The translations under genes and the position numbers were made by a program. This document shows positions 45,000 to 54,370 of a DNA stretch of 64,000 bases, in pieces; positions within the stretch are counted from its first letter, which is position 1, and each line of letters opens with the position of its first letter. The DNA is from Cordylochernes scorpioides (Eukaryota > Arthropoda > Arachnida > Pseudoscorpiones > Chernetidae). The notes under the pieces were generated by a model that ran no database searches, had not been told where the DNA came from, and saw only the letters and a list, made by a program, of their open reading frames with translations. The stretch is from the NCBI GenBank assembly GCA_030710605.1, contig CP092886.1, positions 165,508,573 to 165,572,572 of the forward strand, in the 5' to 3' direction.

Positions 45000-45330
45000 A
45001 TCCTGACCTTTTATCACCCTAGTAAAAAACTTTACTAGTGATGATTAAAAAAAAAGAGCAAAAACACCAATTTGGGCAAATTAATACAAAAAATCCAACC
45101 TGTATACCAGGGTTTCGGCTATGGCTCTCATCAGTACAGGGACGGCTTCGATTTCATAACATCCTATGAGAGATTTTATGAAATCGGTCGAATTGACCAA
45201 ACAAGTGTTTAAGCTGGTGAAGTGGTAAGGGCCGATTTTCAGACAAGATTACAACATAAAGTTGCAGGAAGATTATTTATGTGCCTAGCGAGAGATCAAA
45301 AAGGGAGAGTTGCCTCTCTAGGCATAGTAA
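45000..45330 (-). repeat. Family B retrozyme-like repeat, copy 2
   Basis: Shares with 16735-17415 the blocks 'aacaccaatttggg', the hammerhead, 'tgaaatcggtcgaattgacc', 'gtgtttaagctggtgaagtg' and 'tgcctctctaggcat'. It lies in an intron of the predicted host gene. Confidence 0.7.
45099..45140 (-). ncRNA. Hammerhead ribozyme, family B
   Basis: Minus strand: CCUGUA, CUGAUGA, degraded stem II (GAGC CAUA GCC), GAA, ACCCUGGU (3-bp stem III, 2-nt loop), A, UACAGG. Stem I is a perfect 6 bp and the core residues are right. Stem II has lost a base, so activity is doubtful. Confidence 0.7.
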
Positions 45331-45374
45331 TATAATCCTCCCGCACACACGACTTTATGTTATATATAATATAT

Positions 45375-45535
45375 ATTTAAAACAAAATTGGCATTTCCTG
45401 ACCGCTCACATGAGCATTTTAGATGGCAGAGCGCCATCTAGTGGAACAAAAATAAACTAAACGTTGATTTAGCTTGTTCCAAAGATATTTGGCCTACCCA
45501 ATTTCTAGGTAAATCAAGAAAGTCAACCACGTTTT
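45375..45535. repeat. Family C foldback repeat, left-arm fragment
   Basis: Matches the left arm of the palindrome at 53790 ('tggcagagcgccatctagtg', 'aaactaaacgttgatttagc') and breaks off at 'caaccacg', just where the ribozyme core would begin. Confidence 0.7.
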
Positions 45536-45939
45536 TCTATTTTATTTCCTTGATTTTTAATATAATATATATTTATATATGTATATATATATATATAACA
45601 TAAAAAATGAGCATGTAATGGCGAATACTTTTTTTTTTTTGTCATCATGAAGTTAAAGATTTTGGAAGTGTCTTCAAGAAAATTAATGTATTTGAATATA
45701 TCTTCGCACACAGAACTTAGCTGATAATTATACCAATTTTATATTTGGAACATTGGAAAGGTCAAAGTAAGAATATTTGGCTCCAACATAGGAATATGAA
45801 CCGCAGTTATGAAATGTAATATTATAAATTCAAATATTCAGCTATTCATACATATAATTAATAGTTTTGAAAATAGAGAAATCCATATTTAAATATATCA
45901 TTATATATTTGAATATATTTAGATAATAAAAATGCATAC

Positions 45940-46110
45940 GTTGGATTGACTAAAAAGATGTATTTGCCACAATATTTCGGTTGGCTGAATGCCGCCATTT
46001 TGAAGATATAAAGGTATATAAAAAATGTAATGCCTTGACAAAGGTTGGCATTCAGCCAACTAATTATTGGCAAATAAATCTTTTATTCAATCCAAGATAT
46101 GCCTTTTTTA
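45940..46110. repeat. Family D foldback repeat, copy 1
   Basis: Inverted arms: 'gcatacgttggattgac' at the left against 'aatccaagatatgc' at the right, each with the TTGGCTGAATGCC/GGCATTCAGCCAA stem. Related to 53495-53640 and 56368-56470. Confidence 0.65.
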
Positions 46111-46198
46111 TTATATAAATATATAATTAATAGTATTAAGAACTACAAAAATGTAAGTCATGGTCAAATTTGAACAAATTATTAGTTAAGTGACTCAC

Positions 46199-46357
46199 CG
46201 GGCAGGAACGTCGGCAAGATTGGACCAGTTGACAGAAGAGGTAGATATTTAGCGGGATTAGCACGATGAGCACCAGAGTGAAAACCCACCATGACACAGA
46301 AACTGCGTCAAGGATCAATATGACAGCAATCGTCAGGATGAGGGCCTTCATAAAATG
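46199..46357 (-). CDS. Predicted host exon D, membrane-spanning
   Basis: 159 nt = 53 codons, phase 0. The acceptor is 'ttatgttcatag'; the donor is CG|GTGAGT, a strong consensus. It encodes two hydrophobic stretches: about residues 3-19 ('MKALILTIAVILILD') and 23-44 ('WWVFTLVLIVLIPLNIYL'), followed by the Cys/Arg-rich 'CQLVQSCRRSCP'. So the product is probably an integral membrane protein. An ATG lies inside (46349-46351), but the upstream in-frame splice acceptor and matching phases with the other exons argue that this is an internal exon. Not a family I recognise. Confidence 0.65.
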
Positions 46358-46516
46358 CTATGAACATAAAACAGTTAAACGTTATCTACAAGTAATTTTG
46401 TGTTTTATTAATTAGCCATAGATAGAGATATACCGTATACAGAATATATTAATTTATTTTTGATAATTAATTGTCATTGAGAGAGAAAATAATTACACAC
46501 ACACACTCCAAAAGTA

Positions 46517-46682
46517 CAGTTAAACCTGTCTATAGCGCCCCCTCTTGGGACTCGCCAAAATAAGGTGCTATAGACAGGTCACTTTTAATGTAAATCGCAT
46601 CGTACTACGTATTTAAAATCGGGCGCTATAGAGAGGGAGGCTCTATTTAGAGGGGGGGGGGGGCTATAGATAGGTTTAACTG
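46517..46682. mobile_element. Tc1/pogo-like MITE, complete (166 bp)
   Basis: Left end CAGTTAAACCTGTCTATAGC, right end GCTATAGATAGGTTTAACTG, TA on both sides. It contains internal 'gctatag' repeats and an 11-13 G run. Lies upstream of exon D in the next intron. Confidence 0.88.
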
Positions 46683-47253
46683 TATATAAATTACAAAACC
46701 TAAAATATTCATAAAATTTTCATTAGAATTTATTTATTTAATATTTTAGTGCTTAAAACAAAAGTATTAAATATAATTTAAACGAGAAAGTCAGTCAAAT
46801 TACAAGCAAGCTAAGAATTAAAATGTAAAACAGGAAATTATAAAACGCGCCATTTAAAATAGCTGTCAGTATTTTATTAATTGACTTCATACACATATAA
46901 TCTATTTATAATAGTTTAAAACTGCTTATTTGTGATACTGAACAATGCTGTTTATATAGTGGGGAACTTGAGTTCCGATAGTTACGTCACTGAGAATTTA
47001 TTTTCTGCTAATTCTGTAGTAACAGGAGATTGTGGTAACAATTTCACGGAAGTCAAACAATCAGTAGATGGTATAAGCTGCATGACGATTATAACTCCTG
47101 TTAATCGTCTACACACATGCGATTAAATATATATATAAGCATAGGGTTCCTCTCCCGTCAAAATAAACGTCAAAACCTGACGCCGTCTATTGACCGTCGC
47201 CGCAACTAGCGGCCTCGGGTCGGTGACAAAGCCACAACACCAGCTTTGGCAAA

Positions 47254-47298
47254 CCATAGAGACCATGGTTTCGGGCTAATGGCCCTCGTCAGTCTAGG
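47254..47298 (-). ncRNA. Hammerhead ribozyme, dimer unit 1
   Basis: Minus strand: CCUAGA, CUGACGA, stem II GGGC/GCCC with loop CAUUA, GAA, palindrome ACCAUGGU (stem III 3 bp), C, then UCUAUGG. The catalytic core is fully canonical. Stem I has one mismatch against its partner (UCUAUGG instead of UCUAGG). Confidence 0.85.
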
Positions 47299-47573
47299 GC
47301 GGACTTTATTCCATGAGATCCACACGGGCTCTAATGGAATCTTCACAATCTACCAAAGAGGTGTTTTGCTGGCAAGTTGGCTGGGCCAAATCTATGGCTA
47401 GAATATAGATGGAAAATTTGCCGGGAGGAAATAAATCCATAGAAGCATAGGGCGCCTCTCCCGTCAAAATAAACGCCAAAACCTGACGCCGTCTATTGAC
47501 CGTCGCCGCAACTAGCGGCCTCGGGTCGGTGACAAAGCCACAACACCAGCTTTGGCAAACTGAGAAGCGTTCA

Positions 47574-47617
47574 CCTAGAGACTATGGTTTCGGGCTAATG
47601 GCCCCCGTCAGTCTAGG
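47574..47617 (-). ncRNA. Hammerhead ribozyme, dimer unit 2
   Basis: Minus strand: CCUAGA, CUGACGG, stem II GGGC/GCCC, GAA, ACCAUAGU, C, UCUAGG. Stem I is a perfect 6 bp here, but the last core A is G. The two units thus carry complementary defects: one in stem I, one in the core. Confidence 0.83.
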
Positions 47618-47869
47618 GCGGACTTTATTCCATGAGATCCACACGGGATCTAATGGAATCTTCACAATCTACCAAAGAGGTGTTTTGCTGGCAAGGTGGC
47701 TGGGCCAAATCTATGGCTAGAATATAGATGGAAAATTTGCCGGGAGGGAATAAAACCATAGAAGCATAGGGCGCCCTATGCTTCTATGGATTTATTTCCT
47801 CCCGGCAAATTTTCCATTTATATATATATGTGTGAAAAATAATAGAAAACAAATTAAAAATAAAAAGGT

Positions 47870-48110
47870 CAGGTGTTGATATTAAAAATAAAAAATGGCA
47901 TATCCTGACCAGGAGCACATATGTTTTTCAGATGGCAGAAATCAAGCGCAAAACGCGTTCGTGGATGGCTTTTCTTGATTCATCAAGAAATTGGGTTGGC
48001 CAAATATCAGGAAACAGGCTAAATCAATGATTAGTTGATTTCTGTTCCACTAGATGGCGCTCTACCATCTAAAAAGCACATGACTCCTGGTCAGGATATG
48101 CACACAATAA
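47870..48110. repeat. Family C foldback repeat, deleted copy
   Basis: Same outer arms as 53790-54239 ('ggcatatcctgaccaggagc' and its inverse). Most of the left arm is gone; 'aagcgcaaaacgcgttcgtgg' keeps only the 3' half of the ribozyme core. Confidence 0.75.
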
Positions 48111-48375
48111 ACAGCGACAGTTTTCAATATTTTAAAATATAGATTGATCAATTTTTCTAAGTAAAAAATATTCAAGTTTTTATCTCTATTATAAACATAT
48201 TTTCACAATTCATTAAAAGAATTATAAAATGAACAATTATATATTTATTGTTTCAAAATAATTTCCATTATATAATACTATGAAAGAGCCGAACCGCAGG
48301 CATATTTAAGATAGTTCAAAATATATACAAAGTTTTGTTAGTAAAAGGAACTAAGTTGAGAAGATAATTATTTAC

Positions 48376-48411
48376 CCCGAACGCCATTCCGCAAGGAATT
48401 GGTCGAAGTGC
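48376..48411 (-). CDS. Predicted host exon C (36 nt micro-exon)
   Basis: 12 codons, phase 0, reading ALRPIPCGMAFG. The acceptor is 'gttgtgttttag', the donor GGG|GTAAAT. It is small, but both splice sites are good and it keeps frame with exons B and D. Confidence 0.5.
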
Positions 48412-48486
48412 CTAAAACACAACAGGCGATTTAACAGAAATTCTTAGCTAATATCATATTAGACAATTTGATGCAATGGCATAAAC

Positions 48487-48694
48487 ACTCATGAACAAAA
48501 CTTAAGGAAGTTGTACCTTATAGCATGTATATCAGAGGATTCAGACAATAGCTCTAAAGATATTTGATACACAGTAATATTTATTGAAGACACACAAAAT
48601 AACTAAGTGTAAACAAAATTGCCTGTGTATCCTTCAAACAAACAGATAACCTGCGACATCAAAGACTTTCCACTTCCTTAGTTTTGCCTATGAG
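48487..48694 (+). mobile_element. Mariner-type MITE in intron, copy 1
   Basis: Left end 'ctcatgaacaaaacttaagg', right end 'ccttagttttgcctatgag' inverted. A reverse copy with the same interior ('gattcagacaatagctct', 'acactta/tgtgaa') lies at 52259-52459. About 205 bp, non-coding. Confidence 0.6.
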
Positions 48695-49639
48695 TATAAA
48701 GTATATAAATATAGAACATATTTCGGATTTAATCATATTATCAAGAAATAAATGAAAATTCGAAAAGGAAGACACTTTTATTCTTCAAAATCTTCTGAAA
48801 ATAAGGAGCACGTTTGCCTAGTGCTCTTAAGGTCAAACCGCTGTTACCGCTCAATTTTAAATTGTATTTGTTTTTTATTAATAAATGTTTTCTCTATTAA
48901 TGGTGTTTGCTTTATTCGGGATACGATTATTCACAACCAGTAAAGGTGTTTATATATAGTAGGTTTATGCGTACATCCACGGTGTTTTAAATTTCACACA
49001 CCACTATGACTATAGCCGGACAGGAACAATATAGAAATTGAACTGCAATAGGCATGTGTACTTAGTATTTATTAGTAACGTATTTTTGAGATTCTCTATA
49101 ACATTTTATAATTTATTAATATCATAAAATGTTCAGGAAAACACGATTTTGTAGTTCGGTTTTTATAGTGATATACAATTTTATATTAAAATCATTTGTT
49201 TATTGTTTAATTGAAGATAATTCTAAGAATATGTATGATATATATACGAGATTATAAAGACTGGCAGTTCCCTATACAGATAAGACTTATTTATAAGTTT
49301 GACCCACAGCTGTTCAAGGGTATCTACATTGGCTACCTGGTATGACGATTATGTTCAAGAAAATAGATTTCAGGAAGTATTCTTCGACTAAACTACTTCA
49401 GTACCGTCCTGTTCAAGATTCGTCTAGGAAATATTCTTCCAATAATCCTTAATGGATATAGACATATTCCAGCAGATATTATGCCCTTGAATACAGCTCT
49501 TGATCCAATCTCTCACAATGTTTGAAAAAACTTCTATAATGGTTGACCATTTTCTTTTTAACTGTCTATCTTTCCTATGGGACATGATTTAAAAGACCCT
49601 GCTTGAAATGTAATTCTACATCACTGCCCCCCACATCCT

Positions 49640-50523
49640 AGGCTTTCTACAAGTCTCGACCCATCTTCCTGATTGGTTCTTCCCGGCCATCTGCTCAACC
49701 CATCACAAGAACCTTATTTTAATTGCAGTTCAATCGCAGTCGTTGATGTTATGCATGCCAGCATTCAGAATCGTTTCCATTTTTCTTTCGTTAAAATAAA
49801 TCGAGAGCTAACTATCATGATTCCAATGTCTAGGGACGTTAAGCGTAAGCCACGAACGTGCATTCTTCGCCTTGTGAGTTGGATCACAGAGTCGTGTTGG
49901 AAGACATTTATGCAGCCACACCCTGTTCATTCAAGTTTCCACAGTGTTTGTCAAGACATTGTGGTAGGTATCTTGACAAGGAAGTCATGACATCATCCTC
50001 ACAGCATATAGCGCTAACGACTATGATGAAGGCCATGAAGCCCACCCATCATATTTGAGTTTGGTCCTGATCAAAGTTGCTTCCATCAGAGAAAGCTAAA
50101 GCCAGCCACAAGTCTCATGTTTGGGTTGTTGAGGGAATGAATCTACAGCCTTTCCTATGTTAGCAATTAACCTTTTTGAAAGGCATAGGACATGAGACCA
50201 ATATCGTCATGGATAGCTCTCACAATCGTCTCATGGTTGACGCTCACCTCCTTGGTAATGGTCTTCATGTTCTTCCAAAATTCTCTCTCAATCTTCTTCA
50301 CAATTTGGACACACACAAATTCGTGTATTTTTAATCCTATCCGATTAACTAGAAGAGGGCTTTTCACTGCTGATGTTCTTTCCTTGTCAACGTCATCTTC
50401 CTCAAACAAATGCTTAACAAGATGAATATATATTTTTGTAGCTTCAGAAACTCGACCATTCATTATAGCTGCTCGATTATCGTATTTACGATTCGTATTA
50501 TGAAAACACTGAAATTGAAACAC
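49640..50523 (-). pseudogene. Tc1/mariner-type transposase relic
   Basis: The N-terminal part is open (50167-50523): it contains 'RAAIMNGRVSEATKIYIHLV' (helix-turn-helix style), 'KTITKEVSVNHETIVRAIHD' (second DNA-binding helix region) and 'DIGLMSYAFQKG', a pattern typical of the N-terminus of some mariner transposases. Downstream, frames are broken by many stops; only bits such as 'FSFSDGSNFDQD' recall the catalytic domain. Sits in an intron of the predicted host gene. Confidence 0.55.
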
Positions 50524-50625
50524 TTTAAATCAATAACAAATATATATGGTATGAAGAAACAAATATAATAAAGATAGATAGGGATTTAATTGCTTTACAG
50601 TTTTCTAAAGTTAGCTTCAAGTTAC

Positions 50626-50697
50626 CTGTCCGGAGGATGCGAAGGAGCTGACTTCTACTTCTTCAAAACTCGTGCCGCCCGCCTCGACCAGCACCAG
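50626..50697 (-). CDS. Predicted host exon B
   Basis: 72 nt = 24 codons, phase 0: 'LVLVEAGGTSFEEVEVSSFA', then SSGQ. The acceptor is 'gcttattgtag', the donor CAG|GTAACT. GC-richer (about 60%) than the surrounding AT-rich DNA and free of repeats, as expected for coding sequence. The acidic, serine-rich peptide suggests a soluble, exposed segment before the membrane part encoded by exon D. Confidence 0.65.
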
Positions 50698-50719
50698 CTA
50701 CAATAAGCACAAGGTATTC

Positions 50720-51535
50720 ACCAAATGTCACGTAGAAAATAAGGAAAGACAAACTTCATGCTGACGCAGCAATTTATTTAAGGTACAAGCACAACATATA
50801 ATTGATAAAAAATACAAGATAAGCAAAGAGGGAAGTATTCAGTGTAGCAAAATATAAATAACAAAATTATAATAATCTGTTCATAAAAATAAATATTTCG
50901 CTACATAGCTCTTTCCCTATGGGAGCTGTGAATCGCAGCTTGCAAATATTGTTGCTATTGGCATGGATCTGACGTGCTTCTGTCAAGGATTCCCTTGGAG
51001 TCTTGGAAATTTGCCCCTAGTACTTTAAGATCTTATTTCTTGGGGCGTGAAGAGCGGCTTTGTCGTCGTATCGTCTATAGGGGCTTCGTCAACCTGGAGG
51101 GAAGTCTTGACTTTTACACGGCGGTGGAATCCTGGAGCCAGTCTCGGAAAATGTAGATCACAGCACCCATGGCCCCTAGTTATCTCGGCGATCTTCAGTT
51201 TGTCTTCCCTAATTTACCCAGCATCTCCACTAAAATGCCACGTGGAAAATTAGGATAGACAAACTTCGGGATGAGACAGCAATTTATTTAAGGCAAGAAC
51301 AAATATGAATGATAAACAAAAGATAAGCAAAGAGGGAAGTTTACAGAGTAGCAAAATCTAAACATAAAAATGATACTCTGTTAATAAAATAATAAATACT
51401 TTGCTATAATATTATTCGCCGTTATGTATCATGTCTTTGAATTAGGTTTAAAGGAATCCTGGAGCCATTAGCTGAAAATGTAGATCACAGCACCAGGCGA
51501 TCTTCAGTTTGTCGTCCCTAATTTACCCAGCATTT
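50720..51535. repeat. Diverged tandem duplication (~500-bp period)
   Basis: 50725-50930 matches 51230-51425 ('gacagcaatttatttaaggc', 'agataagcaaagagggaagt'), and 51140-51235 matches 51455-51535 ('gaaaatgtagatcacagcac'). No coding sequence is recognised. Confidence 0.7.
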
Positions 51536-52258
51536 GCCTAAAACATGACTGGACCCGGTCTCTCCTGAAGGTGATCTCTCATCAGAGATTCTGTTTCTGT
51601 TGAAAGACTCCTCATGACTTGTCTTGACATGACAGAGTCTCTGATGAAAGGCCATGTCCCGGGAGATACTGGGTAAAGCCACGTAAGTCTCACATGGATA
51701 CACTACTTTTTAAAATAATTTACGGAAGAATTTATATATTCATTAATTTAAATTATTAAATTAAATTTTATTGCCATCTATCGTTAATATTTTACACAAA
51801 TAAATGAAATTATATGTATGTACCTCTACAGACCTATAAGCTTATGTCCATAGTTCACTAAACACCCCTAAGCTGCCTTCCATAAAAAATGCAGGGTATA
51901 TAACAAAACCAATCCAATACAATAGTAGAGCGGTCTAGAGATTAATTTGGCGAAACCGCTGAGAGGGTTCACTACTGATGAGCCAAGCCCTCTCATTCAA
52001 TAACTCATATCATTGCAGTAAGGTCTGTAGATATAATATTTGATGATATTTAAAAGAAACGCATTGCCAGTAAATTTATTTGTGTAAAAAATTTAAATTA
52101 TACAAATCCTATTTTTTTTTTCGGAAAGATTTCCAAATAAATTTTGTATGGTGGTCTTGTTCAACGTTCATTTGGGTATTTCTTCCTGATATAATTAAAC
52201 CAAATATTTTCATTTTGAGGTCTAAATATTAAAATGATGGGTTCTATGAGGAATAATG

Positions 52259-52459
52259 TACTCATGGACAAAAATAAAAAAAAATTAGAAAGTCCTTGGC
52301 GTCGCCGATCGTCTGTTTTTTTAGGCCATTTTGTTCACACTTGGTTATGTCGTGTCTCTATAATAAATGTCACTATGCATAAACATCTTTCAGAGTTATT
52401 GTCTGAATCCCGATATGCATGCTAAAAGGTACAACTTCCTTAAGTTTTGTCGATGAGTG
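52259..52459 (-). mobile_element. Mariner-type MITE in intron, copy 2
   Basis: Reverse-oriented relative of 48487-48694; ends 'ctcatggacaaaaat' and 'cttaagttttgtcgatgag'. Confidence 0.55.
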
Positions 52460-52520
52460 TATTTTAATTACATGTAACATTAATTAAACTGTGAAATTGT
52501 TCTCATTGAATATTGCTCAC

Positions 52521-52586
52521 CTTGCGGACAGTGTCTTCGCCTTGTCCAGGATTCCCGTTAGCTGCCGGTTGATCCGGGATACCATC
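52521..52586 (-). CDS. Predicted host exon A
   Basis: 66 nt = 22 codons, phase 0: 'DGIPDQPAANGNPGQGEDTV', then RK. The acceptor is 'atgtttatag', the donor AAG|GTGAGC, a strong site. GC-rich island within AT-rich repeats. It is the most upstream exon found in the window; earlier exons must lie beyond the right side or were missed. The Gly/Asn/Pro/Gln-rich peptide looks like a disordered linker. Confidence 0.65.
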
Positions 52587-53269
52587 CTATAAACATCGCC
52601 AACCAAGTACATGAATATCATATAAAGACTCAGCAGCCCCCATAAAAAATGAAATTAAAAAGGGGAATTTTATAAAGAGATTAAGTTTGTGAAAAATAAA
52701 TTCACTGGCAATGTGTTTCTTTTCAGTAATATCATCAAATATTATCTATACAGACCTTACTGCAATGATATAAGTTATTGAATGAGAAGACTTGGCTCAT
52801 CAGTAGTGAACCCTCTCAGCGATTTCGCCAAATTAATCTTTAGACCGCTCTACTATTGTATTGAATTTGTTTGGGATATACCCTGAATTTTCTATGGAAG
52901 GCAGCATAGGGGTGTTTAGTGAACCTATGGACATAAGATTAAAGGTCTGTAGAGGCACATATTTGGCGAAACTGCTGAGAGGGTTCACTACTGATGAGCC
53001 AAGCCCTCTCATTCAAAAACTTACATCATTGCTGTAAGGTCTGTGTAGATAATATTTGATGATATTATTGAAAAGAAAACAATACCAGTAAATTTATATG
53101 TTACAAATTATATTTATAGATGGCAATTGAATTTATAGAAAAATATATTAAGGAAATTTATTAGATTACAAAAAGAGCCTCTATATCTTAAAATATATCT
53201 ATACTGATTTTATTATGAATATACAGTGTAAAATACTTGAGAATGACAATTAAATGTAAAAAAGCAGCT

Positions 53270-53460
53270 GTACCGTTTATCATATATATATGATGAGGGC
53301 CAAAGCCCGAACACATGGTATACAGGTTGGCTTTTTGTCTGAATTTGTCAAAACTGGTGTTGCGGCTCATTCTTTATCATAACTAGTGAATATTTTTACT
53401 AGGGTAATGCAAAGTGCTATCATTCTGATACATAACAAAAGGGAGAGGTGCCTCTTTAGA
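53270..53460 (+). repeat. Family B repeat, copy 3, truncated
   Basis: Begins inside the ribozyme: 'tgatgagggccaaagcccga' then ACACAUGGUAUACAGG, followed by 'gttgcggctcattctttatc' and 'gaggtgcctctttaga'. The 5' stem I strand is replaced by TATA repeats, so it cannot cleave alone. Stem II (GGGC/GCCC) is perfect and shows the family consensus. Confidence 0.7.
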
Positions 53461-53494
53461 TGCATATATATATGTTGAATTAAAAGGGCATATA

Positions 53495-53640
53495 TTGGAA
53501 CAAAAATAATTTATTTACCAATATTTCAGTTGGCTGAACGCCAACCTTTATCAAGGTGTTATAACATTTTAAAGTGTGTCAACAACAAACTAAGCGCCAC
53601 GTAACGTCAACAGCATTAAGTTTTAAAATTATTTTGTTAT
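53495..53640. repeat. Family D repeat, copy 2, with hammerhead-like core
   Basis: At 53518-53557 the minus strand reads ACC, UUGAUAA, A, stem GGUUGGC/GCCAACU, GAA, AUAU, U, GGU. The order and the ACC/GGU stem I are hammerhead-like, with two core changes (C3 to U, G8 to A). Confidence 0.5.
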
Positions 53641-53943
53641 ATTCAATGAGGATAAAAAAAAAGATATATATATTTATATTATGGACAAAATAAATTTTGT
53701 AAAATATAGGTGTGAATATTTGAAAATTAACAATATAACGCCTATTTTATATTTAAAATTATATATAATAATATTAATGTATATATATATATTAAAAATA
53801 AAGAAGGCATCTCCTGACCACGAGCACATGTGCTTTTTAGATGGCAGAGCGCCATCTAGTGGAGCAAGAATAAACTAAACGTTTATTTAGCTTGCTCCGT
53901 GATATTTGGCCAACCCAATTTCTTGATAAATCAAGAAAAGTCA

Positions 53944-53985
53944 TCCACGAACGCGTTTCGCGCTGTTGGCGCTCGTCAGCGTGGA
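53944..53985 (-). ncRNA. Hammerhead ribozyme, family C, left arm
   Basis: Minus strand: UCCACG (stem I), CUGACGA, stem II GCGC/GCGC with loop CAACA, GAA, palindrome ACGCGU, U, CGUGGA (perfect stem I partner). All core residues are canonical. Stem III within one molecule could only be 2 bp, but two molecules could pair ACGCGU with ACGCGU. Confidence 0.88.
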
Positions 53986-54042
53986 GTAGACTGTAACCAC
54001 TGCGACCAAAAAGATTTTTTGGTCCCAATGGTTACAGTCTAC

Positions 54043-54084
54043 TCCACGCTGACGAGCGCCAACAGCGCGAAACGCGTTCGTGGA
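54043..54084 (+). ncRNA. Hammerhead ribozyme, family C, right arm
   Basis: Identical in sequence to the left-arm ribozyme but on the plus strand, so transcripts of either strand carry one. Confidence 0.88.
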
Positions 54085-54333
54085 TGACTTTTCTTGAATT
54101 ATCAAGAAATTGGGTTGGCCAAATATCACGGAGCAAGCTAAATAAACGTTTAGTTTATTCTTGCTCCACTAGATGGCGCTCTGCCATCTAAAAAGCACAT
54201 GTGCTCGTGGTCAGGAGATGCCTTCTTTATTTTTAATATCAACACCTGACCCACTTATCTTTTATTTTTTTCTATTGGTTTTTCATATATATATATTTAA
54301 AAATGCCTATTTTGGATCATAAAGTTTTTATTT

Positions 54334-54370
54334 CCGATATTTCGTGTGGCAACTCGCCAAACTTCTTCGG
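54334..54370 (-). ncRNA. Hammerhead-like core, family E (decayed)
   Basis: Minus strand: CC, CGAAGA (U4 changed to C), extra A, stem GUUUGGC/GCCACAC with one mismatch, GAA, AUAU, C, GG. It has the same one-base insertion before stem II and the same palindromic tetranucleotide as families A and D. Probably not active. Confidence 0.4.

Larger units (their letters stand above)
47138..47825 (-). mobile_element. Tandem dimer of a ~310-bp hammerhead retrozyme-like unit
   Basis: Unit 1 runs 47138-47443 (306 bp) and unit 2 runs 47444-47762 (319 bp). Both start 'agcatagggnncctctcccg' and run through 'acctgacgccgtctattgac', the ribozyme and 'aatttgccgggagg'. A third, inverted fragment follows to 47825. 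Head-to-tail repeats of a few hundred bp, each with a hammerhead, are the genomic form of animal retrozymes, which spread through circular RNAs. No protein is encoded. Confidence 0.82.
51830..53100. repeat. Three copies of a ~250-bp repeat with a permuted hammerhead-like core
   Basis: Copies at 51830-52085 (plus), 52670-52960 (minus) and 52960-53100 (plus, truncated). Each has UUUGGC, GAAACYGC, UGAGAGGGUUCACUA, CUGAUGA, GCCAAG. Here UUUGGC/GCCAAG would close stem II on the outside, so the core parts occur in circularly permuted order, as in type II hammerheads. The segment between GGGUU and CUGAUGA is too short for a normal stem I, so function is uncertain. Confidence 0.6.
53790..54239. repeat. 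Family C 450-bp near-perfect palindrome
   Basis: Arms 53790-54013 and 54014-54239 are almost exact inverted copies down to the centre ('aaaaagattttttggtc'). Each carries, from the outside, 'aataaagaaggcatctcctg', 'ggcagagcgccatctagtgg', 'aaactaaacgtttatttagc', 'ccaacccaatttcttgat' and a hammerhead. Fragments lie at 45375 and 47870. The very low arm divergence implies recent formation or gene conversion. Confidence 0.92.

Noticed and set aside
46136-46351. Stand-alone 71-residue small membrane protein starting at ATG 46351
   Set aside because: A splice acceptor lies just upstream in the same frame and a strong donor (GTGAGT) cuts it at 46199. It fits better as an internal exon.
47140-47760. 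LTR pair of a very small retrotransposon
   Set aside because: The two copies abut head to tail with no internal region, primer site or polypurine tract; hammerheads in both favour a retrozyme dimer.
49673-49990. 105-residue plus frame
   Set aside because: Antisense to the decayed transposase relic.
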